The notes: a model not told the origin generated them from the sequence alone. A DNA stretch of 64,000 nt from Turneriella sp942492915 (GCA_942492915.1 OW818662.1:1426001-1490000); one strand, 5' to 3'; positions 8,975 to 17,459 are shown, counted from the first letter of the stretch. Made by a program: numbers and translations.

Positions 8975-9460
8975 ATGAAAACGATCGACCAATGGCTTGA
9001 AGAATATGGTGAGAGCCACCGCAACAAGACAAACAAACTGATCCACTGGATATGCGTGCCGACTATTCTGTTTTGTGTACTGGGCCTTTTCGCAGCAATA
9101 CCCACGGCGGGCCTGTTTAACTGGGCACCTGAGGGCACGCAGGTGTTCGCCAATTGGGCAGGTGTCGTCGTGCTTCTGGCAGGTTTGTTTTATGTGAGGC
9201 TGTCGTTCATGATGTTCATCGGCATGACGGTTATCTCTATTGCAATGCTATTTGGCGTGCGCGAAGTTGCCAAAATCGAACTCGCCCCACTTTGGGTTAC
9301 ATGCCTCGCCATTTTCGTGCTCGCGTGGATCGGCCAGTTTATCGGCCACAAGATCGAAGGTAAGAAACCTTCATTCTTCAAAGACCTGCAATTCTTGCTG
9401 ATTGGCCCTGCGTGGTTGCTGGGTTTTATCTACCGCAAGCTAGGCGTTAAGTATTCGTAA
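8975..9460 (+). CDS. Mpo1-like (DUF962) membrane protein
   Basis: A 161-residue integral membrane protein. Residues 5-30 read DQWLEEYGESHRNKTNKLIHWICVP, the characteristic opening of the Mpo1/DUF962 family (HxxxxNKxxHxxxxP), with histidines kept. Four or so hydrophobic segments follow. A further histidine lies in GQFIGHKIEGKKPSFFKDLQFLLIGPAW, another family hallmark. Yeast Mpo1 is an iron-dependent dioxygenase in alpha-oxidation of 2-hydroxy fatty acids, so an oxidative lipid role is possible here, though bacterial members are largely uncharacterised. The gene is on the same strand as ppk, separated by 47 bases containing a small GGGCAAAGCCC hairpin. It converges on the B12 locus. Confidence 0.8.
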   Translation: MKTIDQWLEEYGESHRNKTNKLIHWICVPTILFCVLGLFAAIPTAGLFNWAPEGTQVFANWAGVVVLLAGLFYVRLSFMMFIGMTVISIAMLFGVREVAKIELAPLWVTCLAIFVLAWIGQFIGHKIEGKKPSFFKDLQFLLIGPAWLLGFIYRKLGVKYS

Positions 9461-9470
9461 TTTACTTGTT

Positions 9471-10589
9471 TTACGGGACCTCTTCCAGTGCCACAGGCGG
9501 CAGTCCGGTATAGACTGTAGCCGTGGTCTGCTCTGACAAGACAGCACCGCTGAAGATCCTCAGGCCGGGAGCGAAGATGTTGCGATCGGCGAGGTAGACC
9601 TTGCCGCTTGAATGCAGCAGAAATCCGGCGAAATAACCGCCGTTGTTGCGACCCAAACTCGCGGTGATTCCCGTCACGTTCTGCCCGACAGGACTAAAGC
9701 TGCCGAAGATGCTGTTCAGATTCGCGTCGTAGCCGATGAAAATACCGCTGCCATCTGTCTGCAGCTCACAATCCGCAATTTCATAACCTGCCTGCGATTC
9801 GCTGATGAGCGGCGCTTGCAACGTACCGCTCGCAACTGAAAACTCGAGGCAGGCACCGTCGAGCTGGTAGTTTGCGGCAAATCTACCGGCAGCGGCAAAG
9901 ATGAGTGAATTGCGCGCAGCGTTGTAGTGCAGACGCGAGAGCGGGTTGGAATGCGTCAGCTGCGTGCTGGTAATTGCATAAGTGCCGGTATCAATTTTGA
10001 GCAGGTAGCTTGTACCCTCAGGTGGCCAGAGCGAGTCAGTCGCACGGCGGTTCAGCCGTTGCACCGCTGCGTACAGAAAGCCTGCATGGTAGAGCAAATG
10101 TCCGGTCTCGGCAAAGCCGTCTGCATCGGCGTACGGCGAAAGATCGATCTGCGTCACCAGCGCGCCGTTTGTGCGGTTGCGAATCTCAATGCGATTGGCG
10201 TTAAAAAATGACACAGCAAAAAGATTACCTGGCAGCAGCGCAAGATCCTGAGGATTCAGGCCCGTGCCGAGTGATACTTCGTACTGAACCTGGTATCCTG
10301 TAACATGATCGATGCGCATCACCGAATCTGACCCGAGGCGCTGCAGAACAAAAGTTGCCTGCGACGAAGCATCGTAACGCAGCGTCGAATCCTGAAAGAT
10401 GGGCAGCAGGTCACGGTAAACTTTACGCGTCGTCGGGTCCATCGCGCTGAGAAAACCTGTGGAAAAATCTGAACCTGCCACAAGAATAACGCCGCTTGCC
10501 GGCGCGTCAGGTTTCTGAGGACGCTCAAGATCGGAACAGTGAATTGCCGCGAGCGCAAGGATGAGAATCAGGACTTTAAAGCTCCGCAT
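9471..10589 (-). CDS. Surface lipoprotein, probable beta-propeller (BtuG-like by context)
   Basis: Starts at the ATG at 10589, which shares its A with the TGA of the upstream receptor gene (TGATG), so translation is probably coupled. The product (372 residues) begins MRSFKVLILILALAAIHCSD, with lipobox AAIHC. The body shows repeating blade-like blocks of the type VLQRLGSDSVMRID, LPGNLFAVSFFNANRIEIRN and SYLLKIDTGTYAITS, like YncE/40-residue beta-propellers. It is the third gene behind a cobalamin riboswitch and follows a BtuB-like receptor. In Bacteroides the propeller lipoprotein BtuG sits on BtuB and captures B12; this gene could be a counterpart. The analogy rests on context and fold impression, not on demonstrated homology. 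Confidence 0.62.
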   Translation of the reverse strand: MRSFKVLILILALAAIHCSDLERPQKPDAPASGVILVAGSDFSTGFLSAMDPTTRKVYRDLLPIFQDSTLRYDASSQATFVLQRLGSDSVMRIDHVTGYQVQYEVSLGTGLNPQDLALLPGNLFAVSFFNANRIEIRNRTNGALVTQIDLSPYADADGFAETGHLLYHAGFLYAAVQRLNRRATDSLWPPEGTSYLLKIDTGTYAITSTQLTHSNPLSRLHYNAARNSLIFAAAGRFAANYQLDGACLEFSVASGTLQAPLISESQAGYEIADCELQTDGSGIFIGYDANLNSIFGSFSPVGQNVTGITASLGRNNGGYFAGFLLHSSGKVYLADRNIFAPGLRIFSGAVLSEQTTATVYTGLPPVALEEVP

Positions 10590-12628
10590 CAGAATTGTAC
10601 CGTCCATCTGCAGAGAATATAGCGCCCCGGAACAGGATAACCAATGAAATCTGTCTCGCGATCATCTGTCAAATTTTTGAGGGTAACGTTTATCGTATGC
10701 GAAGCCACACCCGTTTCAAAAGTATAGTCAAGGCCGGTATCGAGCAAAACCTTTGAAGGCAGAAAATAGCCGTAGCTGTTGTAGCGATCGCGAAAAACCG
10801 CACCGCGGTATTCGAGAGCCGTGATCGATCGTATACGGCCAAAAAGTAAGGTCAGCGTGACCACGGCGTGGTGCCGGGGCCTGAAAGGCAGCACTTTGTC
10901 CTGATAATACGGAATATTGCCATAATCCCGTGCATCGAGATAGGTATACCTTAGGCTCAGCAGAAACCGTTCGGGTAGATTGAGCTGCGCTTCATTCTCG
11001 ATTCCCCTGATCTGTGCGCTCGAGGCATTCACAGCAATGAGCGTGCGCGCAGAGTTTTGCGTGAAGAGTATAAAATCTTTGGCTCCCGTCAGCCAGGCCT
11101 CGCTGCGCCACGAACAGACAAGGCCCAAGGGACACTTCACCGCACCGCGAACGCCGGCGGCGTTTGTTATCGCGCGTTCAGCGCGCAGCGATTCTGTCGG
11201 CGTGACAAATAACCCATCGCCAAAGCGCTCGTACAATGTCGGGGAGCGGTACGCGGTTGTTGCCTGCGCGTAGATTTCAAGTGAGGTTCGGTCAATGCTC
11301 ACAGCATCTGTGCCCGAGAACAAGGCGAGCGGCCGCAGCGCAAAGAGGGCTGACGCCCCATACCCCTGCCCCGAAAATATCTTCTCGCGCGAAGCGTAGA
11401 ACGCGTTCTGCGCCGCCCGGTCTTCGTCTGCGCTCGCATTTACCTGCACGGCAACACGAAACAGGTCACGATCAAATGCACCGCTCGCCGCCGCCTGCAT
11501 TTCACGACGATCAGCGATCTGTGAAGAATCGATCGAGATCGTCTGGTAGCGCGCGCGTGTGTGCAACCCGGCGTCGACGCTCGATGTTCGATACGCATAT
11601 GAACCGCCCCCCATGACCTGCGGCGAGAGAGAACTCTGCGAGGCGCGGGCTATGACTTCGCGATCCTGATCATTAATGACCGATCTGTCGAGCGCGGTCG
11701 AAACGAAAAATTGCGCGCTGGTATGTTCCGTCACAGGCCGCTGTGCTTTCGCCGAAGCGGCGAAACGATCTTCGGTCTTGCGGGCACTGTGCGTCAGCAG
11801 GTTCTGCACGCCGGGAATTCCCCTGTCGCTGTGCGTTACGTCGGCGAGCGCTGAAAGCTGCCATTTGTCCAGCTGTGCCGTGCTATATCCCGTATAACCG
11901 ATGCGGGTAAAATCTTCATTCTTGCGTGATAGCCGCGTATCGTCGCTGGTATTTTCCGGTGTCCCGTTATTGTTATTGTATGTGTAGCGGTTTCTGCTCT
12001 GTTCGAAGTGGAAAAATTGCAGCGAATTGCTCGTCTGCCGGGCAGCCGCCACGGAATTACCGAGCAGCGTATTTGCCGTAACCTGCGTGAGGTAACGCGT
12101 TCGGTCGCCGTCGGGTTTCAAAAGCCTGAAATTCAAGGCCCCGCCGAGATTCGTGCCAGGTAAATGAGAGGGCACAAACGAAGGATATATTTCGACCGAT
12201 TCAAACAGTGGCAGCGGCAGATTCTCAAGATTGAGCGGCGTCGCCAGCGGTCGCGGTAATGGCATACCTTCGATAAAATACTCCACCTGATCAGGGCTTG
12301 AACCACGAATCGCGAGCATGCTTTGCGTACCGGGTGCACCCGAGCGATTTACCTGAACGCCCGTCTGTTTCTGCAGCACGTCAGAGGCTCTTTCAGACAG
12401 CGCGGCTTCCGGCGCATGTGCCAAAGGAATTTCCCGATAACTGCCTGCCGCTCGCGCGTCGCTGGCGGATATCAAACGAATCGGTTTCAGTCTACGCAGA
12501 CGTGTCTCAGCCCCACCTTCACCAAGTTCGGTGGCTGCGTTCGCCTGCAGCGCCACCGACACCGACACGAGACAGAATGAAAGCGGCAAGCGCCGCCGAA
12601 ATCTATTCAACAGAACGCGCAACAACAC
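10589..12628 (-). CDS. btuB: TonB-dependent outer-membrane receptor, BtuB-like
   Basis: A 679-residue outer-membrane receptor. A signal peptide (LPLSFCLVSVSVALQANA) precedes a plug domain at about residues 75-170: SDVLQKQTGVQVNRSG, then QSMLAIRGSSPDQVEYFIEGMPL, ESVEIYPSFVPSHL and NLGGALNF. This is the standard plug order. The remainder is a 22-strand-type barrel ending YILCRWTVQF with a terminal aromatic. The first 26 bases overlap the end of the upstream lipoprotein gene. The cobalamin riboswitch at the head of the transcript is what assigns a B12 (or corrinoid) substrate; sequence alone would only say TonB receptor. The ATG at 12628 is the only start that keeps a full signal peptide. Confidence 0.85.
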   Translation of the reverse strand: MLLRVLLNRFRRRLPLSFCLVSVSVALQANAATELGEGGAETRLRRLKPIRLISASDARAAGSYREIPLAHAPEAALSERASDVLQKQTGVQVNRSGAPGTQSMLAIRGSSPDQVEYFIEGMPLPRPLATPLNLENLPLPLFESVEIYPSFVPSHLPGTNLGGALNFRLLKPDGDRTRYLTQVTANTLLGNSVAAARQTSNSLQFFHFEQSRNRYTYNNNNGTPENTSDDTRLSRKNEDFTRIGYTGYSTAQLDKWQLSALADVTHSDRGIPGVQNLLTHSARKTEDRFAASAKAQRPVTEHTSAQFFVSTALDRSVINDQDREVIARASQSSLSPQVMGGGSYAYRTSSVDAGLHTRARYQTISIDSSQIADRREMQAAASGAFDRDLFRVAVQVNASADEDRAAQNAFYASREKIFSGQGYGASALFALRPLALFSGTDAVSIDRTSLEIYAQATTAYRSPTLYERFGDGLFVTPTESLRAERAITNAAGVRGAVKCPLGLVCSWRSEAWLTGAKDFILFTQNSARTLIAVNASSAQIRGIENEAQLNLPERFLLSLRYTYLDARDYGNIPYYQDKVLPFRPRHHAVVTLTLLFGRIRSITALEYRGAVFRDRYNSYGYFLPSKVLLDTGLDYTFETGVASHTINVTLKNLTDDRETDFIGYPVPGRYILCRWTVQF

Positions 12629-13448
12629 CGTCTATGTCGGGGCCGGTCGAAATAGTCTCATGAACGAAAGCAGCTCCCGTGTCAGGGTTGTTTCGGCGCG
12701 CGGCGGCGGTCAGCCTCAGATAGCGAAAACCATTCGCGCGGAGTTCATTTCTAAGCGTCGTGTCACACCCGGTATTCCAGGTATTGCTGTCAGAGAGGTC
12801 ATCGAGGTTGAACATATCGCCGCCGCCAAGGTCACCCTGGTTATTCGAGTCGGCGTCAGTAAAGAGTTCAACCGCCGTGAAGTTCGTTTGGCTCGCATCA
12901 ACATTATAAATGACGGGAGCCTTGCCGGCAAAGCGCTGCCACACCGCCGGATCATTCGCATATGCGGTTTCAGGTACATTCGCATAATCCGGTGCAAAAC
13001 CACAATAGTTGACGTTGTCATTGCTGACCTCGACTATCACAGGTTCCATGAATCTTCCGGGTGCGGGCGAAACGTTGAATGCGTTTTCATAAACAATAAA
13101 ATCTGCGCCAGCCGTATTCGTGACTTTCTTGCCAGTCCAACCCAGAACCAAGTGCGTCGTCGCACCTGTGTATTCCAGAGAATACACATCTAACCCACCT
13201 GCAGTCGAGCCTGAGCCCCGCACCCCGTTCACAGCCATATTCGCATTCGCGAATCCGCTGCCGGTGCTGCCCGGTGAGTCGACGATCTCATTGGCAAGGT
13301 AGACATCGGGTTTGGCCGTACCTGCTGTCACTGCAGTGGTCTGCACGTTGCCAGCAGCGAGATTCTCTTTTTCAAGCTGCGCGCAATGTAATATTAGAGA
13401 ACACGCCGTGCCTGTAATAAAGATCCGCCAGGGGAAAACTGAATTCAT
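12603..13448 (-). CDS. Surface lipoprotein heading the B12 receptor operon
   Basis: First gene after the cobalamin riboswitch. Start ATG at 13448 has AGGAG seven bases upstream. The N-terminus MNSVFPWRIFITGTACSLILHCAQ carries lipobox LILHC, predicting a lipid-anchored protein. The mature 260 residues contain SPGSTGSGFANANMAVNG, then VLGWTGKKVTN, then ADFIVYENAF and PVIVEVSNDNVNYCGF. The last two resemble a recurrent bacterial cell-surface family (DFIVFEN followed by VSxD) whose members are often found near B12-regulated TonB receptors. It also has aspartate-rich stretches (FTDADSNNQGDLGGGDMFNLDD) that could bind calcium. The role is probably corrinoid capture or accessory to BtuB; this is inference from position and regulation. 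Confidence 0.66.
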   Translation of the reverse strand: MNSVFPWRIFITGTACSLILHCAQLEKENLAAGNVQTTAVTAGTAKPDVYLANEIVDSPGSTGSGFANANMAVNGVRGSGSTAGGLDVYSLEYTGATTHLVLGWTGKKVTNTAGADFIVYENAFNVSPAPGRFMEPVIVEVSNDNVNYCGFAPDYANVPETAYANDPAVWQRFAGKAPVIYNVDASQTNFTAVELFTDADSNNQGDLGGGDMFNLDDLSDSNTWNTGCDTTLRNELRANGFRYLRLTAAARRNNPDTGAAFVHETISTGPDIDGVVARSVE

Positions 13449-13536
13449 TTGCTGCTCCTGACTGGTTTACACCAGCCACAACGCGGCATCGCTGCGCGCG
13501 CTGTAGAGCCCGCCGGCTTCTGAAAGAAAAATTTTT

Positions 13537-13673
13537 CAAAAGCGCTTCGTCACCGAGCCCGTATCCTCGGGGCTTGGCGACAAGAGTTCCCGGCTTGGGA
13601 TATTTTCGCGACTGCGAAAGCACCCTTACGGTTGCGGGTCAGCGCCGGATTTTCACCGGACTTCCTCTTTTTC
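13537..13673 (-). promoter_or_regulatory. Cobalamin (B12) riboswitch
   Basis: On the minus strand the region contains the conserved B12 element: GGAAGTCCGGTGAAAATCC (13646-13664), then GCGCTGACCCGCAACCGTAA immediately after it, and the closing element AAGCCCCGAGGATACGGGCTCGG at about 13550-13572, with a variable arm between them. This matches the AdoCbl/B12-box consensus (GGTGAAAATCC ... GCTGACCCGCAACCGT ... AGCC-CGGATACCGGC). Binding of a cobalamin normally represses the downstream genes. It lies about 90 bases before the lipoprotein start at 13448, whose ribosome site AGGAG sits behind a small hairpin (CTGGTGTAAACCAG). No U-rich terminator is visible between, which favours control of translation initiation. 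Confidence 0.93.
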
Positions 13674-13712
13674 GCGATTCGTAACTTACGCTTCGCGTGT
13701 GTTACGAATCGC
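13674..13712. repeat. Perfect 12-bp inverted repeat with nested small hairpin
   Basis: Arms 13674-13685 and 13701-13712 are exact reverse complements (GCGATTCGTAAC / GTTACGAATCGC). Between them ACGC and GCGT pair around a three-base loop, which reads GAA on the minus strand. The element fills most of the space between the stop of the quinone oxidoreductase gene (13728) and the B12 riboswitch. Neither strand has a run of T after it, so it is not a classical terminator. It could extend the riboswitch stem, end the upstream transcript by another route, or be a small mobile palindrome. Confidence 0.7.
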
Positions 13713-13727
13713 CTATTTGACTGGCCG

Positions 13728-14753
13728 TCAATCAATCATTAAGACTATTTTGCCGGTTGAAGCCCTGCTTTCGAGCAGGGTGTGCGCTTCGCCAATCTGG
13801 TGCCATGACATCTGGCGTGAGACGACGGCCTTAATTTTTTCTGCGGCGAACATTTCCATAATCTGTTGCATTTCGTATTGCAGTAAGTCGGGGTTCTCTT
13901 TGGCTACCCGCAGCATATTCACCCCATAAAAACCCTTGCTGTTCAGCATTAAATCGATCATGGATAGCGTCAGCATGCTCACCACCTGCGGAATCAGTGC
14001 CGGCAGTTTAAAAAGATTGCGCTCCGAAAAAGCGGCTGCCCCGTAGGCAACCACCCGTCCGTGGGCTTTGAGTAGATTCAGGTCTTTCTTAAAGTACGCA
14101 CCGCCGACTGAATCGAGCACAACGTCGAGTGGTGCCGGGCCGGCAATGCGCTTAATCTCACGCTCGAAATCGCTCTGCTGGTAGTTGATCGGAAAATCCA
14201 CCCCAAATTCTTGCAGCAGGTCGAGCTTCTTTTGCGACCCGGCGGTGGCGAAAACCGTGCAACCACGATTCTTTGCCATTTGAATTGCGGCGAGGCCGAC
14301 ACCGCCAGCGCCGGCATGAATGAGCACTTTGGCGCCGGGGCGCAAAGTGCCGGTTTCAAATAGCGAATGATACGCCGTCGCGAAATTGACAGGTATCGAT
14401 GCGGCATCGGCAAAATTTAAGTATGCCGGCTTTTTGACGGCCGCACGTTCTTCGGCTACCGCGTATTCGGCGTAACCAGTAAACAGGGTGAAGGCAATCA
14501 CTTCATCACCGGCGCGAAATGCTTTGACGCCCTTGCCAACGGCCGATACGATTCCTGAAACTTCATAACCCGGCACGAACGGAAATTTTGGCGCATCATT
14601 GTACTGCCCCTTGCGCGCCACGATATCTGCAAAGTTCAGGCCGAACGATTTGACCTGAATAAGAATTTCGGTGTCTTTGGGTTCTGGCTTTGGCCATTCT
14701 TCGACGCGTAACGTGTCGGCGTCTGCCGCTCGGTGAAAAACAATAGCTCGCAT
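13728..14753 (-). CDS. Zinc-free quinone oxidoreductase / MDR-family alcohol dehydrogenase-like
   Basis: A 341-residue medium-chain reductase. N-terminal GroES-like domain: MRAIVFHRAADADTLRV, SFGLNFADIVARKGQY, FPFVPGYEVSGIVSAVG. The Rossmann domain has HAGAGGVGLAAIQMAK for NAD(P)H at about residue 146, then LDSVGGAYFKKDLNLL and GRVVAYGAA. The catalytic-zinc cysteine and the structural-zinc cysteine quartet of alcohol dehydrogenases are absent, as in quinone oxidoreductases and Vat-1-like members. Substrate is probably a quinone or an unsaturated carbonyl. The gene is followed by the palindrome and the riboswitch, so it is unlikely to belong to the B12 unit. Confidence 0.86.
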   Translation of the reverse strand: MRAIVFHRAADADTLRVEEWPKPEPKDTEILIQVKSFGLNFADIVARKGQYNDAPKFPFVPGYEVSGIVSAVGKGVKAFRAGDEVIAFTLFTGYAEYAVAEERAAVKKPAYLNFADAASIPVNFATAYHSLFETGTLRPGAKVLIHAGAGGVGLAAIQMAKNRGCTVFATAGSQKKLDLLQEFGVDFPINYQQSDFEREIKRIAGPAPLDVVLDSVGGAYFKKDLNLLKAHGRVVAYGAAAFSERNLFKLPALIPQVVSMLTLSMIDLMLNSKGFYGVNMLRVAKENPDLLQYEMQQIMEMFAAEKIKAVVSRQMSWHQIGEAHTLLESRASTGKIVLMID

Positions 14754-14786
14754 ATTTTTAGCTCCTCATTCGTACTTTAAGGCGCC

Positions 14787-15260
14787 TTAACGGCGCGAAG
14801 ATTTCCTGACCGACCGCCGTGCACGCGGCCTATTGGCCGCACCCGGTGAAGCGCTTTGAACGCGCCACCAGGCGCTCGATCGCTTGCGCTTTTCATTCAC
14901 GATCTTCACGATCTCAACGAATGCCGCAGTGGCAATCGCCGGCCCGCGCTCGCGGCTGAGCGCCGTGTAGATGCCTGACAACTGAAAAAGATGCTTTGGC
15001 TCTGAACTGGCGAGTTTCGCGATCAGCGCTTTGGTCTCTCCGCTGGCTGTCTCATGCCGGCGCATTCCCTGATACCCGCTTTTGAGCATGAACATAACTG
15101 AACTCTTGCCGCGATACTTCTTCAGCACAAAGGCAGTGATAAAGATTTCAGGCCAGCGGGGGTCTGCGGCCTTGCGCGAGAACAGACCATAACCGGCCCC
15201 GATCAGACGGGGTAAGGTCCACTGAAGTATTTCTGAGTTTGTGCGACTGCTTGCTTTCAA
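14787..15260 (-). CDS. Hypothetical basic protein, 157 residues
   Basis: Not recognised. The frame starts at a TTG at 15260 (LKASSRTNSEI, read as Met). The product is soluble and basic; its last 20 residues are almost entirely Arg/Ser/Ala, suggesting a disordered, nucleic-acid-contacting or envelope-contacting tail. The middle (FITAFVLKKYRGKSSVMFML) has moderate hydrophobicity but no clear membrane helix. It lies 28 bases after the upstream exported-protein gene and 33 bases before the oxidoreductase gene, in the same direction, so co-transcription is likely. The start codon is uncertain because only non-ATG starts fit. Confidence 0.5.
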   Translation of the reverse strand: MKASSRTNSEILQWTLPRLIGAGYGLFSRKAADPRWPEIFITAFVLKKYRGKSSVMFMLKSGYQGMRRHETASGETKALIAKLASSEPKHLFQLSGIYTALSRERGPAIATAAFVEIVKIVNEKRKRSSAWWRVQSASPGAANRPRARRSVRKSSRR

Positions 15261-15288
15261 AATCTGATCCCGCAGGTCAGCTCTTCTG

Positions 15289-15783
15289 CTAATCTGCCAC
15301 GCACGTCAAATGCAAAAAATGATCGAAAGTGGTCTGGTGCTGAATGAACAACGCCACAGGTTCGAGCGCGTCGAGTGTGAACTCGACACTGCGCAGATGA
15401 TTGACCTTATATTCAAAACGGTACACGGTCTGGCCGAGGCTCGTCAATCTGCCCTCAAGATACGTGAGTTCAAAACGCCTGAGAAAGGCAAATTCATGCC
15501 TCACGGGCTTCAGAATGGCCAGCGGCCAGATAGAGCTTTCTACTTTACGAAAATAGACATACGACGCGAGTGGTGGCTTCTTGAAAATGGCATGCATTTT
15601 TCCATCCATCAGCCATTGGTCTTTGCTTTTGTCGTAGCCCGCCGGAAATTGAAAATGTCCTTCAAAAAAATTCACGGTGCAGGTCAGGCGGTCGCTGATC
15701 GCCTTCGGCTGAGCAGCAACAGCGCTTCCGATGCCGGCAAAATAAAGAAGCAGCAACCAGTTGGGATTAAAACCCCTTCTCAT
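15289..15783 (-). CDS. Exported hypothetical protein, 164 residues
   Basis: Begins MRRGFNPNWLLLLYFAGIGSAVAAQ, a clear signal peptide with a VAA-type cleavage site. The mature part has charged and aromatic residues in beta-like alternation (TVYRFEYKVNHLRSVEFTLDALEP). No recognised family. The ATG overlaps the TGA of the upstream ROK kinase gene by four bases (ATGA), which supports both the start and co-translation with the kinase. A longer frame on the opposite strand here lacks these supports and is treated as a shadow. Probably periplasmic; function unknown. Confidence 0.58.
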   Translation of the reverse strand: MRRGFNPNWLLLLYFAGIGSAVAAQPKAISDRLTCTVNFFEGHFQFPAGYDKSKDQWLMDGKMHAIFKKPPLASYVYFRKVESSIWPLAILKPVRHEFAFLRRFELTYLEGRLTSLGQTVYRFEYKVNHLRSVEFTLDALEPVALFIQHQTTFDHFLHLTCVAD

Positions 15784-16697
15784 CGCGATTGCTCGCCGAG
15801 AAACAATGCCGCGGCTCCCAGAATACCTGCATTCTCATCACCTGCAGTGAAGATGGCTCTGAATCGGTCGTGAAAGATCGCCAGTGTGTGGTCTTTGTAC
15901 GCCGCGTTCAGTGCCGGCCTAAGCAACCCTTCAGCGGCCGCAACACCGCCTGTAAAAATGAAATCTGTAATATTCATCAGTTGCGTAATTGCAGCACCCG
16001 CAAAACCCAGCGCCCGGCCGGCGACCGTATAGGCTTCAATTGCGTTAATGTCACCCGCGTAGGCCTGCGCGGCAATTTCTGCGGCCGTCATCTGCCTATG
16101 CGCCAAAAGCGCGTACGTGGCTGAAATTCCTGTCGCCGAAGCGTACGCTTCAAGGCAGCCCCGGCAGCCACAACCACAGAGCCGTGTGTCCGGGTCTAAT
16201 ATCCCGCCGACGTTCACATGCCCGACTTCAAAAAAATTTCCCTTAAACCCACGCTGCAATCTGCCGCCAAAGATGCAGCCACCACCAACCCCCGTGCCGA
16301 GTGTCATCACCGCAAAATCACCAAGCCCCTGGCCTGCGCCAAAAAATTGTTCACCGAGCGTCGCTGCATTCGCATCGTTTTCCAGGCGGATGGATTTCTG
16401 AGGGAATTTCTCTTTCAGCTGCTGCACCAACGCGCAATTCTTTACGCCAGGCATGTTCGCCGAAGCAAGCACAACACCCGTATCAAGATCGAGCGGCCCC
16501 GGTGAACCGATACCGATACGATCACAATCGGCATATTCAGGCTTCGCGATAATCGCCGCGATCTGTTCGATGAATTCTGTGTTCGATGCTGCTGCAACCG
16601 GCACGGCTAAGCGCGCTGACAACTTGTTCTCTGCGTCGAGCGCGGCAAATTTGACACTCGTGGCGCCGATGTCGATGCCGAGAATTCGCTGTTGCAT
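15780..16697 (-). CDS. ROK-family sugar kinase (glucokinase-like)
   Basis: A 305-residue cytoplasmic kinase. DIGATSVKFAAL (residues 9-20) is the phosphate-binding loop; ENDANAA (106-112) holds the catalytic Asp108; MTLGTGVGGGCIFGG is the second ATP loop. EVGH (157-160) and CGCGCRGCLE (174-183) form the ROK zinc site, whose cysteines are all kept. The lack of an N-terminal winged helix says it is a kinase, not a ROK repressor. Glucose is the common substrate for this layout, but N-acetylmannosamine or fructose kinases share it. It starts 12 bases downstream of the acetoacetate-decarboxylase-like gene and overlaps the next gene by four bases. Confidence 0.9.
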   Translation of the reverse strand: MQQRILGIDIGATSVKFAALDAENKLSARLAVPVAAASNTEFIEQIAAIIAKPEYADCDRIGIGSPGPLDLDTGVVLASANMPGVKNCALVQQLKEKFPQKSIRLENDANAATLGEQFFGAGQGLGDFAVMTLGTGVGGGCIFGGRLQRGFKGNFFEVGHVNVGGILDPDTRLCGCGCRGCLEAYASATGISATYALLAHRQMTAAEIAAQAYAGDINAIEAYTVAGRALGFAGAAITQLMNITDFIFTGGVAAAEGLLRPALNAAYKDHTLAIFHDRFRAIFTAGDENAGILGAAALFLGEQSR

Positions 16698-16709
16698 AAC
16701 CCGGTAGAA

Positions 16710-17387
16710 TTAGCGGATCTTCGTCGATACCGGGAATGTCATCTTAAACGGGTCAATCGCGACGGCGATTCGAGGGCCGTGCGACATCTCGTGGTAGTCG
16801 GGAAAATCTTTCGACCCCTCAACCCTATCGATAAAGCAGATGCGCGCCGTACCTTTGCCGTCGAGTTTTGTTTCGAGAAAGAATTCTTCACCTTGCGAAT
16901 ATTGGGGCTCTTGCTTTTGCAGAAGCGACCAGGGTATCAGAGAGGTCGCTATCGGGAACGAAAAGAAGCGCGGCGATAGCGAAACTGAATAAATGCTATT
17001 ACCGGTCTTGGGTTGCCGTACCTCGATGTGCCACTCCTTTTTGCCCTGGCGCCATTCGAAATCAGCCAGTTCTTTAGGTATTGCCCAATTTCGCCGGCCC
17101 CATTCGACGGAAGCCTGCGACGAGACGAATATTTTTGTAATGCGCATATATGTCTTGTTGTTGTGTTCAAAAAACCCAGGAATATATAGCAGTTCATCGT
17201 AAGGTCCGCAATCGGCCGATTCATAGTGCACGAGCATCACCGCCCCCATGCCACCTTTGAAACTTTCACGGTCTTCAGCACCCAGAAAAGCTGAGTTCAG
17301 CACATTTTTCTTATGCGCGGGAAAGAAAATCATTACGCCGCTGCCCTGCAGGTTCCACGGGGCCGGAAATTCAGTCTTTTTTGCCAT
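16710..17387 (-). CDS. Acetoacetate decarboxylase-fold protein
   Basis: The ATG at 17387 (MAKKTEFPAPWNLQG) is preferred because the 39 codons before it in the open frame look non-coding and run towards the divergent rimK-like start. The 225-residue product has ADC-fold landmarks: GGMGAVMLVHYESADCGPYDELLYIPG, RITKIFVSSQASVEWGRRNWAIPKELADF and a C-terminal HGPRIAVAIDPFKMTFP. The family includes true acetoacetate decarboxylases (which use a lysine Schiff base) and many enzymes of unknown role. K/N-rich substrate motifs are not clear enough to name a reaction. The gene leads a likely transcript with the ROK kinase and the exported protein. Confidence 0.68.
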   Translation of the reverse strand: MAKKTEFPAPWNLQGSGVMIFFPAHKKNVLNSAFLGAEDRESFKGGMGAVMLVHYESADCGPYDELLYIPGFFEHNNKTYMRITKIFVSSQASVEWGRRNWAIPKELADFEWRQGKKEWHIEVRQPKTGNSIYSVSLSPRFFSFPIATSLIPWSLLQKQEPQYSQGEEFFLETKLDGKGTARICFIDRVEGSKDFPDYHEMSHGPRIAVAIDPFKMTFPVSTKIR

Positions 17388-17459
17388 GCGCTCAAATCTG
17401 CAGACGCAACAGCCTGAATAACTCTTTTCGCAATGTAAGCCTCTTTTTTTGGTATCTGC

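Noticed and set aside
12531..13193. 220-codon plus-strand open frame in the B12 locus
   Set aside because: Shadow of the lipoprotein gene on the minus strand, which has a lipobox, ribosome site and riboswitch.
15310..15873. 187-codon plus-strand frame
   Set aside because: Opposite frame has a signal peptide and an ATGA coupling with the ROK kinase.
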